From positions 1-12,917 of the forward strand of contig JAEZGJ010000116.1 of assembly GCA_023416965.1 (NCBI GenBank): a stretch of 12,917 nt of DNA, given 5' to 3'. Positions within the stretch are counted from its first letter, which is position 1; each line of letters starts with the position of its first letter. The translations under genes were made by a program, and so were the position numbers. The notes under the pieces were generated by a model. That model did no database searches and had not been told where the DNA came from. It was given only the letters and a program-made list of their open reading frames with translations. The stretch is from Pseudomonadota bacterium (lineage in GTDB: Bacteria > Pseudomonadota > Alphaproteobacteria > Rhizobiales > Phreatobacteraceae). Of this stretch, positions 1 through 6,770 are shown piece after piece.

Positions 1-554
1 GCAATGCCCGCACCGCCCGTGGCCGCACGGCCGTCCAGGCCGCCTTCGCCGAGGGCATCATCGACGGCGCCCAGCGCCTGCGCATCGTCGAGCGGGAACT
101 GATCGAGCCGCTCGACCGCGAGGCGACGCGCCTGGTGGCCGAGGCGGCCCGCCGCGTCTCCGTCGTCACCGCCGTCAGCCCGCGCGCGGCGGTCGACCTC
201 GCCATGGTCTTCGCCACCGCCGTCAGGCTGATCCGGCGTATCGCCGAACTCTATGGCGGCCGTCCCGGCACGCTCGGCATGGTCAAGCTCATGCGCCACG
301 TCCTCGCCCACATGGCGGTGACCGGCGGCATGGCGGCCGGCGACACGGTGCTCGACCAGATCGTCGGCCACGGCCTCGCGGCGAAGCTCTCCGCCAAACT
401 GGGAGAGGGGGTACTGAACGGGCTGCTGACCGCCCGCCTCGGCATCACCGCCATCGCCGTGTCGCGCCCGCTCCCCTATATCGGCGCGCCACGGCCGGAC
501 GTGCGCGATCTCGTCGGTGACGCGCTCAGCCTGCGCGGGGATGCCAGGGGCTGA
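1..554 (+). CDS. YcjF/TIGR01620-family (DUF697) membrane protein, 5' truncated
   Basis: C-terminal part of a UPF0283/YcjF-type inner-membrane protein of unknown molecular function. Its relatives are often encoded beside the predicted GTPase YcjX. The reading frame is open from base 3 and ends with TGA at 552-554, so about 183 residues are visible and the start lies outside the window. Family-type signatures seen are 'SPRAAVDLAMVFA', 'RRIAELYGGRPG', 'LMRHVLAHMAVTGG' and the C-terminal 'NGLLTARLGITAIAVSRPLPY'. The segment holds amphipathic and hydrophobic helices, and family members normally carry two transmembrane helices further upstream. An internal ATG at 135 is in frame, but the family homology continues upstream of it, so it is not the start. 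The gene converges on the next one with only 6 bp between stop codons. The family call is by recognition of motifs; the cellular role is not known. Confidence 0.85.
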   Translation, partial: NARTARGRTAVQAAFAEGIIDGAQRLRIVERELIEPLDREATRLVAEAARRVSVVTAVSPRAAVDLAMVFATAVRLIRRIAELYGGRPGTLGMVKLMRHVLAHMAVTGGMAAGDTVLDQIVGHGLAAKLSAKLGEGVLNGLLTARLGITAIAVSRPLPYIGAPRPDVRDLVGDALSLRGDARG

Positions 555-560
555 GGTGGC

Positions 561-1205
561 TCAGGCCCGGGGCTTCGCCTCCGGCAGGAGGATCGCCGGC
601 GGGTCCAGCGGGTCGAACGTGTCGGGCCGGTTCTTGGTCAGCCACAGCGACATCTGCCAGACCGTGTAGCCGCCGATGAAGACGACGAGGCCCATCAGGC
701 CCCAGTTGACGGCGCGGATCGCCTGCACCGCCAGATAGGCGAGCGAGACGGCGAGGCCGGCCGTCGTGGCGGCGATGATCACGTAGCGCCAGGCCGGCTC
801 GCCGGCGATGAACCGCGCCTTGGGCGAGGTCTGGGCTATGGTGGCACAGAGCCTCCGCACGAAGGCGGCGAAGGGCGCGTCATGGGCCTCGATCTCCACC
901 ATGCCGCGCCAGGAGACGTTGGAGAACCAGATGGTCTTGCCGAGGCGCTGGCGCACCTCCAGCCGGTAGCGGCGGGTGTAGAGATTGGCCGGGCGGAAGA
1001 CGAGGCGGACGCTCTCGATCTGATGCAGCGGCAGCCGGCCGGAGGAGCGCCCGTCCGACCAGGCGAGGTCGCGATCCTCAATGGTGAAGCTGATCTCGGG
1101 ACCGATGAGCTTGGGCCGATGGCGGAAGGTCGGCCGCCCCTCGTGGTCGCGCCACAGGGCGGTGTCGTCCGGAGAGGCGTTGGCGAGGGCTGTGGACCTG
1201 ATCAT
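561..1205 (-). CDS. Conserved hypothetical protein with PH-like N-terminus and two C-terminal membrane helices
   Basis: A 214-residue protein that I do not recognise by name. Residues about 30-125 are a soluble, beta-rich stretch (alternating hydrophobic strands around 'GPEISFTIEDRDLAWS', 'IESVRLVFRP' and 'RRYRLEVRQR'). It resembles small bacterial PH-like domains, but this is only an impression of fold. Two hydrophobic helices follow, at about 140-163 and 168-189, separated by a short polar turn. The tail is proline-rich ('NRPDTFDPLDPPAILLP'). This suggests an inner-membrane protein with its N-terminal domain on the cytoplasmic side. The start ATG (1203-1205) has only a weak purine stretch upstream. 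It is transcribed away from the flavin monooxygenase across a 186-bp gap and converges with the YcjF-like gene. The coding call is firm; the function is unknown. Confidence 0.75.
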   Translation of the reverse strand: MIRSTALANASPDDTALWRDHEGRPTFRHRPKLIGPEISFTIEDRDLAWSDGRSSGRLPLHQIESVRLVFRPANLYTRRYRLEVRQRLGKTIWFSNVSWRGMVEIEAHDAPFAAFVRRLCATIAQTSPKARFIAGEPAWRYVIIAATTAGLAVSLAYLAVQAIRAVNWGLMGLVVFIGGYTVWQMSLWLTKNRPDTFDPLDPPAILLPEAKPRA

Positions 1206-1391
1206 GGCGCGTCTCTACACGGGGCTTGGACGCAGCGGAAGGCTGCGGGCGCACCAGGCGTAACCTTACCGCGAGGTCGCATCGCCGCAGGCCCCCTCCG
1301 CGCCGGCCGCGAGGGCTTCCGGCCTTGCTTCGCCCTTCGGCCCAAGCCATGATCCCCGCACGTTTTTTCGCCTTCGCGTCGGGAGTGTTCC
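1206..1391. promoter_or_regulatory. Divergent intergenic region between the hypothetical gene and the monooxygenase operon
   Basis: This 186-bp non-coding stretch must hold the promoters for both flanking genes, but I see no convincing -35/-10 pair. It contains an imperfect hairpin (1314-1324 pairing with 1339-1348, GGCTT...AAGCC ends) followed 14 bases later by a run of six T at 1363-1368, unusual in such GC-rich DNA. The monooxygenase ribosome binding site GGGAG lies at 1381-1385. No clear operator palindrome was found. Confidence 0.35.
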
Positions 1392-2639
1392 ATGAAGGCC
1401 ATCATCGTCGGCGGCGGTGTCGGGGGACTGACCACCGCCCTCATGTTCGCCGAGCGCGGCATCGGCTGCGAGGTCTATGAGCAGGCCGCCGAAATCCGGG
1501 AACTCGGGGTTGGCATCAACACCCTGCCGCACGCCATCAAGGAACTCGCGGGCCTCGGCCTCCTGCCGCGGCTCGACGACGTCGCCATTCGCACCCACGA
1601 GCTGATCTACACCAACCGTTTCGGCCAGGAGATCTGGCGCGAGCCGCGCGGCATCGAGGCCGGCTTCGACGTGCCGCAGTTCTCGATTCACCGCGGCCGG
1701 CTGCAGACCGTCATCCACCAGGCCGTCCGCGCGCGGCTCGGCGAGAGCCGCATCTTCACCGGCCACCGCCTCGGCGCCTGGAAGCAGGACGAGAGCGGCG
1801 TCACCGCCTGGTTCTTCGACCGCGAGGGCCGCCATGTCCGCACCGCCCACGGGGACGTGCTGATCGGCGCCGACGGCATCCACTCCACCGTGCGCCGGTC
1901 GCTTTTCCCGAACGAGGGGCCGCCGGCGTGGAACGGCATCATGCTCTGGCGCGGGGCGCTGGACTGGCCGGATTTCCTCACCGGCCGTTCCATGGTGATC
2001 GCCGGCGGCATGAGCGCCAAGCTGGTGATCTATCCGATCGCCGAGGGCCTCGCGCCGGGGCGCAAGCTCACCAACTGGGCCATCGCCGCCAAGATCGGAG
2101 AGAACAACGCGACGCCGCCGCGCCGCGAGGACTGGTCGCGTCCCGGCCGGTTCGAGGACATCATGCCCTACCTCAAGCGCTTCTCGCTGCCCTATCTCGA
2201 CGCCCGCCGGATGATCGAGGCGACGCCCGAGTTCTGGGAATATCCGATGTGCGACCGCGATGCGCTGCCGCGCTGGAGCCACGGGCGCGTCACGCTGCTC
2301 GGGGATGCCGCCCATCCAATGTACCCGGTCGGCTCCAACGGCGCCTCGCAGGCGATCCTCGACGCCCGCTGCCTCGCCGACCTGCTGGTCGCGGCCGAGC
2401 ATCCGGTCCAGGCGCTCTGGGCCTATGAGCGCGAGCGCCTGCCGCCCACCGCCGAGATCGTCCGCATGAACCGCAAGGGCGGCCCCGAGGGCGTCATCGA
2501 CGCGGTGGAGGAGCGGGCGCCGGAAGGCTTCACCGACATCGACACGGTGCTGTCCTTCGACGAGCGCAAGGCCATCGTGCGCGGCTATGCCTCGACGGCC
2601 GGCTTCTCGCAGGAGAAGGTGAACCGCAAGGCGGCGTGA
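1392..2639 (+). CDS. PhzS-like FAD-dependent aromatic monooxygenase
   Basis: A 415-residue class A flavoprotein monooxygenase, expected to hydroxylate an aromatic ring using FAD, NAD(P)H and O2 in the cytoplasm. Seen directly: the FAD/Rossmann motif GGGVGG at 7-12 after the initiator; the GADG motif at 159-162; and the second FAD motif GDAAHPM at 304-310, followed by 'GSNGASQAILDA'. The segments 'RELGVGIN' (36-43), 'THELIY', 'REPRGIEAG' and 'FSIHRGRLQ' closely recall Pseudomonas PhzS, which acts on 5-methylphenazine-1-carboxylate. The length is close to PhzS (about 400) plus a short C-terminal tail. No phenazine genes are nearby, so the substrate is probably different; salicylate- or hydroxybenzoate-type rings are alternatives. 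The start ATG has GGGAG six bases upstream. It appears to be the first gene of an operon, with the VOC gene beginning 9 bp after its stop. The family is certain, the substrate unknown. Confidence 0.9.
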   Translation: MKAIIVGGGVGGLTTALMFAERGIGCEVYEQAAEIRELGVGINTLPHAIKELAGLGLLPRLDDVAIRTHELIYTNRFGQEIWREPRGIEAGFDVPQFSIHRGRLQTVIHQAVRARLGESRIFTGHRLGAWKQDESGVTAWFFDREGRHVRTAHGDVLIGADGIHSTVRRSLFPNEGPPAWNGIMLWRGALDWPDFLTGRSMVIAGGMSAKLVIYPIAEGLAPGRKLTNWAIAAKIGENNATPPRREDWSRPGRFEDIMPYLKRFSLPYLDARRMIEATPEFWEYPMCDRDALPRWSHGRVTLLGDAAHPMYPVGSNGASQAILDARCLADLLVAAEHPVQALWAYERERLPPTAEIVRMNRKGGPEGVIDAVEERAPEGFTDIDTVLSFDERKAIVRGYASTAGFSQEKVNRKAA

Positions 2640-2648
2640 CGAGGGATC

Positions 2649-3035
2649 ATGGCGGGGCGGGGGAGGCTGACCGGTTTCAGCGCGGTTTTCACGGTGCGCG
2701 ACGTGCCGGCGAGCCTCGCTTTCTACCGCGACCGGCTCGGCTTTCGTCTGCAGTTCGGCATGGGCGAGCCGCCGGCCTATGCGATCGTCGAGCGCGACGC
2801 CGCATCCCTGCACCTGATGCCGGCCAGCCAAGACCCGGCGGGGCTCGGCACGTCGAGCATCTACATTTATGTCGATGATGTCGACGCGCTCCATGCGGGG
2901 CTCGTCGCGATGGGATGCCCCATCGAGATCGCCCCCGAGGATTTCTCCTATGGCATGCGCGAGACCTCAGTCCGCGATCCCGACGGCAACCGCCTCACCT
3001 TCGGTGCCGCCGTGGAGCCACCGCCCCTGTCCTGA
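2649..3035 (+). CDS. VOC-superfamily (glyoxalase/bleomycin-resistance-type) protein
   Basis: A 128-residue single-domain vicinal-oxygen-chelate protein. The two beta-alpha-beta-beta-beta repeats are visible: 'FTVRDVPASLAFYRDRLGF' at 14-32 and 'IYVDDVDALHAGLVAMG' at 73-89, closing with 'VRDPDGNRLTFG' at 108-119. In metal-dependent members (glyoxalase I, extradiol dioxygenases) a His or Glu sits near the first strand and a Glu in the 'GN.IEF' position. Here the first strand has no His and the last position reads 'GNRLTF', so only H55 among the usual ligands is obvious. A ligand-binding or sequestering role, as in bleomycin-resistance proteins, is therefore as likely as catalysis. The gene starts 9 bp after the monooxygenase stop with a purine-rich GAGGGA just upstream (short spacing) and precedes the exporter, so it probably handles the same compound. 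The role is inferred. Confidence 0.82.
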   Translation: MAGRGRLTGFSAVFTVRDVPASLAFYRDRLGFRLQFGMGEPPAYAIVERDAASLHLMPASQDPAGLGTSSIYIYVDDVDALHAGLVAMGCPIEIAPEDFSYGMRETSVRDPDGNRLTFGAAVEPPPLS

Positions 3036-3059
3036 CCGCCGCCGCGCCAAGGGCCTGTG

Positions 3060-3959
3060 ATGGCTGCGAGTCGCATGCGCGAGGCCGCGCTCCTCCTTCT
3101 CGGCTGCGGGATCTGCCTCGGCGCGACACTGCCGCTGCAGAAGCTGGCGGCCGCCGCAGGCGTGCAGCCGGCCTCGTGGGTCTTCGTCTCGACGCTCGGC
3201 GCCAGCATCCTCCTGACCATCGGCGCAGTGGCGCGGGGGCGTGCGCCGTCGCCGCGTTACCGGGTCTATTACCTCGTCGCCGCGCTGGTCTCCTTCGTGG
3301 TGCCGAACCTCATCATCTTCGTGGTGATCCCGAAGATCGGCGCAGGCCTGGCGGGCATGATGTTCGCCCTCTCGCCGATCCTGACGCTCACCATCGCATC
3401 CCTCGTGGCGCGGCGCGTGCCGCCGCTCCTCGGGGTCGCCGGCATCATCGTGGGTCTTGCCGGCGTGCTGGTCATCATCGCCTTCCGCGGCGACGGCGCC
3501 GGCAGTGACCCGTCCATCGGTTGGGTGCTGCTGGCGCTCTGCATTCCCGTCTGCCTCGCCTCGGGCAATGTCTACCGCTCGCACAACTGGCCGGCGGGGG
3601 CCGATTCCCTGTCGCTCGCCTCCGCCATCAACATCGTCGCGGCGGCGCTGCTCTTCGCGGCCGTCTTCGCGTCGGGGGAGGGGCTCCAGGGCCTGGCCGG
3701 GGTGCTCGGCGTTCCGGGGCTCATCACCGCGCAGATCGTCGCCACCGGCGCCAATCTCGCCATGTTCTTCCGCCTGCAGCAGGTGGGCGGGCCGGTCTAT
3801 CTCAGCCAGATCGGCTACGCGGCGGCGGCGGTCGGGCTCGTCGCCGGCACGTTCATCCTCGGCGAAAGCTATGCGCCCGCCACCTGGGCGGGCGCCGTCA
3901 TTGTCGTCATCGGCGTCGCCCTCGTCACCTTTGCGCAGGCGCGGGCGACGCCCTCCTGA
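3060..3959 (+). CDS. EamA/DMT-family transporter
   Basis: An inner-membrane drug/metabolite transporter of the EamA type: about 299 residues, ten predicted hydrophobic helices and two homologous five-helix halves (about residues 8-137 and 150-293). The repeated helix ending 'AGLAGMMFALSPILTLTIASL' and the later 'GGPVYLSQIGYAAAAVGLVAG' to 'GESYAPATWAGAVIVVIGVAL' are the paired conserved parts of the two halves. Such proteins export or exchange small organic solutes; the substrate cannot be read from sequence. A GTG at 3057 is also in frame, but ATG at 3060 is preferred because AAGGG (3049-3053) is then six bases away. It is the third gene of the monooxygenase-VOC operon (24 bp after the VOC stop). 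Its TGA abuts the cupin stop on the other strand in the palindrome TGATCA (3957-3962), leaving no space for a terminator. Confidence 0.88.
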   Translation: MAASRMREAALLLLGCGICLGATLPLQKLAAAAGVQPASWVFVSTLGASILLTIGAVARGRAPSPRYRVYYLVAALVSFVVPNLIIFVVIPKIGAGLAGMMFALSPILTLTIASLVARRVPPLLGVAGIIVGLAGVLVIIAFRGDGAGSDPSIGWVLLALCIPVCLASGNVYRSHNWPAGADSLSLASAINIVAAALLFAAVFASGEGLQGLAGVLGVPGLITAQIVATGANLAMFFRLQQVGGPVYLSQIGYAAAAVGLVAGTFILGESYAPATWAGAVIVVIGVALVTFAQARATPS

Positions 3960-4415
3960 TCACGCGCCGGGCGGCGGCGGCAGGAACACGACCTCGTGCT
4001 TGGCGGAGAGCGCCACCACCGCGTCCGGGTTCTGCTCGGGCAGGGAATGGATGCCCCAGAACAGGTCGTAGAGCTTGCGGGTCGGCGAGACCCAGAAGAA
4101 GCACTTCACCGGCTGGTCGGTCTTGTTGAAGATGCCGTGCGAGAGGCCCATGGGCAGGCGGATGAGGTCGCCGGCGGTCGCCACGAATTCCTTGCCCTCC
4201 AGCACGAGGTCGAAGCGGCCCTCGAGCATGTAGATGAACTCGTCCTGGGTCGGGTGGATGTGCGGCGGCACGAAGGTGCCGGGCGGAAAGGTCGCGTGCC
4301 AGGACATGGAGGTCTCGCTGACCTGCTTGGGCACATAGGTCTGGCCGAGAATGTTCCAGACGATCCCGTCGATTCCGGTTCCGGCCTTGGTGATGCCGGC
4401 GCTCATCGGCTGCAT
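3960..4415 (-). CDS. Single-domain cupin protein
   Basis: A 151-residue cupin with both classical motifs complete. Motif 1 runs from 'GTFVPPHIHPTQDE' to 'FIYMLEG' (G-x5-HxH-x4-E-x6-G). Motif 2 is 'GDLIRLPMGLSHGIFN' (G-x5-PxG-x2-H-x3-N). The three His and one Glu form a normal metal site, so either a small mono-cupin dioxygenase/isomerase or a metal-bound sensor or binding protein is possible. The C-terminus has a proline run. The start at 4415 is chosen over an in-frame ATG at 4460 because a strong GAGAGGGGA lies seven bases upstream of 4415, while the upstream ATG has none and would add a basic, non-cupin tail. It is convergent with the DMT transporter (stops adjacent) and divergent from the DUF2848 gene. 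Context suggests a part in the neighbouring aromatic-compound genes, but the substrate is unknown. Confidence 0.87.
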   Translation of the reverse strand: MQPMSAGITKAGTGIDGIVWNILGQTYVPKQVSETSMSWHATFPPGTFVPPHIHPTQDEFIYMLEGRFDLVLEGKEFVATAGDLIRLPMGLSHGIFNKTDQPVKCFFWVSPTRKLYDLFWGIHSLPEQNPDAVVALSAKHEVVFLPPPPGA

Positions 4416-4607
4416 GATGGTGTCCCCTCTCAAAAGACGTCGGCGCGGATCAAACCGCATGGCCCCGGCGGCGGCAACAGCCGGTCGTCGTTAAGCTTAG
4501 CGGGCCTGCCTTGCAGCCCTGCGGCGGGACCGCTCCGCAACAGGCCCATGGCGGTGCGGCCGCTCTCGCGCTATCCCTCTGCGTCGCCCTCGAGGATCTT
4601 TCCCGCC
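4416..4607. promoter_or_regulatory. Divergent intergenic region between cupin and DUF2848 genes
   Basis: A 192-bp gap that should hold two outward promoters. The cupin ribosome binding site (GAGAGGGGA on the minus strand) sits next to 4415, and a GAGG at 4592-4595 serves the DUF2848 gene. An 8-bp palindrome TAAGCTTA lies at 4492-4499, the only AT-rich patch in the gap. It could be part of a promoter or an operator half, but no full -35/-10 set is convincing. Confidence 0.35.
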
Positions 4608-5288
4608 ATGCTGACCTTCACCCGCCACGCTGCCGGCCGCTCCGACCGCATCGCCGTCGAACTCGAGACCCTGGTCGTCGCCGGCTGGGCCGGCCGCGAC
4701 GAAGCCGCGATCCAGCACCATATCCACGAACTTGCCGCCATCGGCGTGCCGCCGCCGTCCTCCGTGCCCGTCTTCTACCGCGGCGCCGCCGCGCTGGTGA
4801 CGCAGAGCCGGCGCGTCGAGGTGCTCGGGCCCGATTCCTCCGGCGAGATCGAGCCGGTCATCCTGTCGCTCGCCGACGGCCTCTGGGTGACCGTCGGGTC
4901 CGACCATACCGACCGCAAGGCCGAGACCTACGGCATCGCCCTGTCGAAGCAGATGTGCGCCAAGCCGGTCGGCACCATCCTGTGGAAATACGAGGAGGTG
5001 GCGCCGCACTGGGACCAGCTCACGCTGCGCGCCCACGCGGTCATCGGCGGCGAACGCGTGCTCTATCAGGAGGGGCCGCTCGCCCAACTGCGCCCGCCCG
5101 CCGACCTCATCGCCAAATGGACCGGCCGCGACACGCTGCTGCCGGCGACCCTCATGTTCGGCGGCACGCTCGGCGCCATCGGCGGCATCCGCCCGGCCTC
5201 GCGCTTCGAGATGGAACTGGTCGACCCGGTGCTGAAGCGCACAATCGCCCACGCCTATGACATCGTCGACCTGCCGGTGGTGAGCTGA
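4608..5288 (+). CDS. DUF2848 family protein
   Basis: A 226-residue cytoplasmic protein without signal peptide or membrane helices, recognised as the DUF2848 family. Family-like signatures are 'PPPSSVPVFYRGAAALVTQ' (48-66), 'GSDHTDRKAE' (107-116), 'SKQMCAKPVG' (123-132) and 'LMFGGTLGAIGGIRPASRF' (192-210). The biochemical function is not established to my knowledge. The C-terminal segment (GGT...G.I.P...FE.EL.DP) resembles by eye the closing part of fumarylacetoacetate-hydrolase-fold proteins, which would fit the homogentisate gene facing it; this is inference only. The start at 4608 matches the usual length and follows GAGG at 4592-4595; an in-frame ATG at 4548 would add 20 residues and has a poorer ribosome binding site. 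It is divergent from the cupin gene and convergent with hmgA across 88 bp. Confidence 0.8.
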   Translation: MLTFTRHAAGRSDRIAVELETLVVAGWAGRDEAAIQHHIHELAAIGVPPPSSVPVFYRGAAALVTQSRRVEVLGPDSSGEIEPVILSLADGLWVTVGSDHTDRKAETYGIALSKQMCAKPVGTILWKYEEVAPHWDQLTLRAHAVIGGERVLYQEGPLAQLRPPADLIAKWTGRDTLLPATLMFGGTLGAIGGIRPASRFEMELVDPVLKRTIAHAYDIVDLPVVS

Positions 5289-5295
5289 GAGAAGT

Positions 5296-5369
5296 CGGGC
5301 AGTCGGGCAATCGCAAGCCGGCAGTCGGAGCGGCCGAGACTGGTCCGACTGCCTGTTTCCGACTGCCCG
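5296..5369. terminator. Nested inverted repeats between two convergent genes, possible bidirectional terminator
   Basis: The 88-bp gap between the DUF2848 and hmgA stop codons is filled by related short repeats. An inner perfect 10-bp stem, GGCAGTCGGA (5320-5329) with TCCGACTGCC (5344-5353), has a 14-base loop. An outer perfect 11-bp pair, CGGGCAGTCGG (5296-5306) with CCGACTGCCCG (5359-5369), encloses it. The core GCAGTCGG thus occurs twice in each orientation. There is no strong T run on either strand (only TGTTT at 5354-5358), so a classic intrinsic terminator is not proven. The position between convergent genes makes transcript ending the simplest role. Confidence 0.5.
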
Positions 5370-5376
5370 CTGCCGG

Positions 5377-6741
5377 CTATTTCGGCTCTTTGCGCGTCGG
5401 GTCGAAGTGCTTCTTCAGGTCCTTCCAGCAGTCGGTGTAGTTTGGCTGCAGCGTCGACAGCTCGCTCGCCCATTTCGTCACCCGCTGGGGAAAGCGCGTC
5501 TCGAACATGAAGGCCATGGTCCCGGTCAGCTTGGTGGGCTTCAGCTCCACATTGCTCGCATGTTCGAAGGCCGGCGTGTCCGGTCCGTGCGGCAGCATGC
5601 AATTGTGCAGGCTCATTCCGCCGGGCACGAAGCCCTCGGGCTTGGCGTCGTAGACGCCGTAGATCAGCCCCATGAACTCGCTCATCAGGTTGCGGTGGTA
5701 CCACGGCGGCCGGAACGTGTTCTCGCCCACCATCCACCGCTCGGGGAAGATGACGAAGTCGACATTGGCGGTGCCCGGCGTCTCCGAGGGCGCGGTCATC
5801 ACGGTGAAGATCGAGGGGTCGGCATGGTCGAAGAGGATTGGCCCGACCGGCGAGAAGTGCCTGAGGTCGTATTTGTAGGGGTAGTAGTTGCCGTGCCAGG
5901 CGGCGACGTCGAGCGGTGACTGGTCGATGGCCGCGGCATAGAGCTCGCCGCCCCACTTGGCATAGATGGTCGAGGGCTCCTCGCGGTCCTCATAGGCGGC
6001 GACGGGGGTGAGGAAGTCGCGGGAATTGGCCAGGCAATTGGCGCCGATGGGTCCGCGGTCAGGCACGGTGAAGGCGCCGCCGTAGTTCTCGCAGACATAG
6101 GCGCGGGCCGGGCCGTCGACGAGCTCGACCTTGAAGACAACGCCGCGCGGAATGATGCAGATCTCGCCGGGCTCGATCTCGATGACCCCGAACTCGGTGC
6201 GGAAGCGCAGCCTGTTCTCCTGGGCCACCACGAGGAACTCGCCGTCGGCGTTGAACATGTATTCGTTGGCCATGGAGCGGGTGACGACCAGCACATGGGC
6301 GGCCATGCCGACCTGCGTGTCGGAATCCCCCGCCGTCGTCACCGTCCACAGGCCGTTGACGAAGGTGACGGGGTCGGCCGGAATCGGGGTCGGGTCCCAG
6401 CGCAGCTGGTCGATCGGCAGGTCGCTCTCGGCCCGCGCCTCGGGAGCGGTGCGCATCAGGCCCTTGTCCACCTTCCTGTACCGGCCCGAATGTTTCACCG
6501 AGGGGCGGATGCGGTAGAGCCAGGAGCGCTGGTTGGTCGCCTGCGGCGCGGTGAACGGCGAGCCCGAGAGCTGCTCGGCATAAAGGCCGTAATTGCATTT
6601 CTGCGGCGAGTTGCGGCCGATCGGCAGGGCGCCGGGCAGGGCCTCCGTCTCGAAGGAATTTCCGAAGCCCGACATGTACTGGAGCGTGCCGCCGCCGCGG
6701 CCGTCGGTGGGCACGAAGCCCGTCACATATTGCAGGGTCAT
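5377..6741 (-). CDS. hmgA: Homogentisate 1,2-dioxygenase
   Basis: Fe(II)-dependent ring-cleaving enzyme that converts homogentisate to maleylacetoacetate, the central step of tyrosine and phenylalanine catabolism, in the cytoplasm. It has 454 residues, against about 430-445 usually. All catalytic residues fall where expected from the human enzyme: iron ligands H349, E355 (in 'YHRNLMSEFMG') and H385 (in 'LPHGPD'), and the active-site base H306; the spacings of 6, 36 and 43 are identical to human H335/E341/H371/H292. The N-terminal 'GFGNSFETEALPGALP' and 'NSPQKCNYGLYAEQLSGSPF' are hallmark segments. The start at 6741 has an excellent GGAGGA five to six bases upstream. It yields an N-terminal extension in which TLQYVTGF (2-9) is nearly repeated as TLQYMSGF (19-26). 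The gene has its own promoter with an embedded palindrome. Isomerase and fumarylacetoacetase genes are not in the window. Confidence 0.98.
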   Translation of the reverse strand: MTLQYVTGFVPTDGRGGGTLQYMSGFGNSFETEALPGALPIGRNSPQKCNYGLYAEQLSGSPFTAPQATNQRSWLYRIRPSVKHSGRYRKVDKGLMRTAPEARAESDLPIDQLRWDPTPIPADPVTFVNGLWTVTTAGDSDTQVGMAAHVLVVTRSMANEYMFNADGEFLVVAQENRLRFRTEFGVIEIEPGEICIIPRGVVFKVELVDGPARAYVCENYGGAFTVPDRGPIGANCLANSRDFLTPVAAYEDREEPSTIYAKWGGELYAAAIDQSPLDVAAWHGNYYPYKYDLRHFSPVGPILFDHADPSIFTVMTAPSETPGTANVDFVIFPERWMVGENTFRPPWYHRNLMSEFMGLIYGVYDAKPEGFVPGGMSLHNCMLPHGPDTPAFEHASNVELKPTKLTGTMAFMFETRFPQRVTKWASELSTLQPNYTDCWKDLKKHFDPTRKEPK

Positions 6742-6770
6742 GGGGTTCCTCCGGGTCTTGTCGCCTCATC

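Noticed and set aside
1392..2639. Phenazine (pyocyanin) biosynthesis because of PhzS similarity
   Set aside because: No phzA-G or phzM genes are nearby and the family is broad; only the monooxygenase class is supported.
1266..2894. Long minus-strand open frame (over 500 codons) opposite the flavin monooxygenase
   Set aside because: It mirrors the codon structure of the plus-strand gene, has a low-complexity Arg/Ala/Gly/Asp composition and shows no domain motif; a high-GC shadow.
4416..4460. Upstream start of the cupin gene at 4460
   Set aside because: It adds a basic 15-residue tail with no ribosome binding site, whereas 4415 has a strong one.
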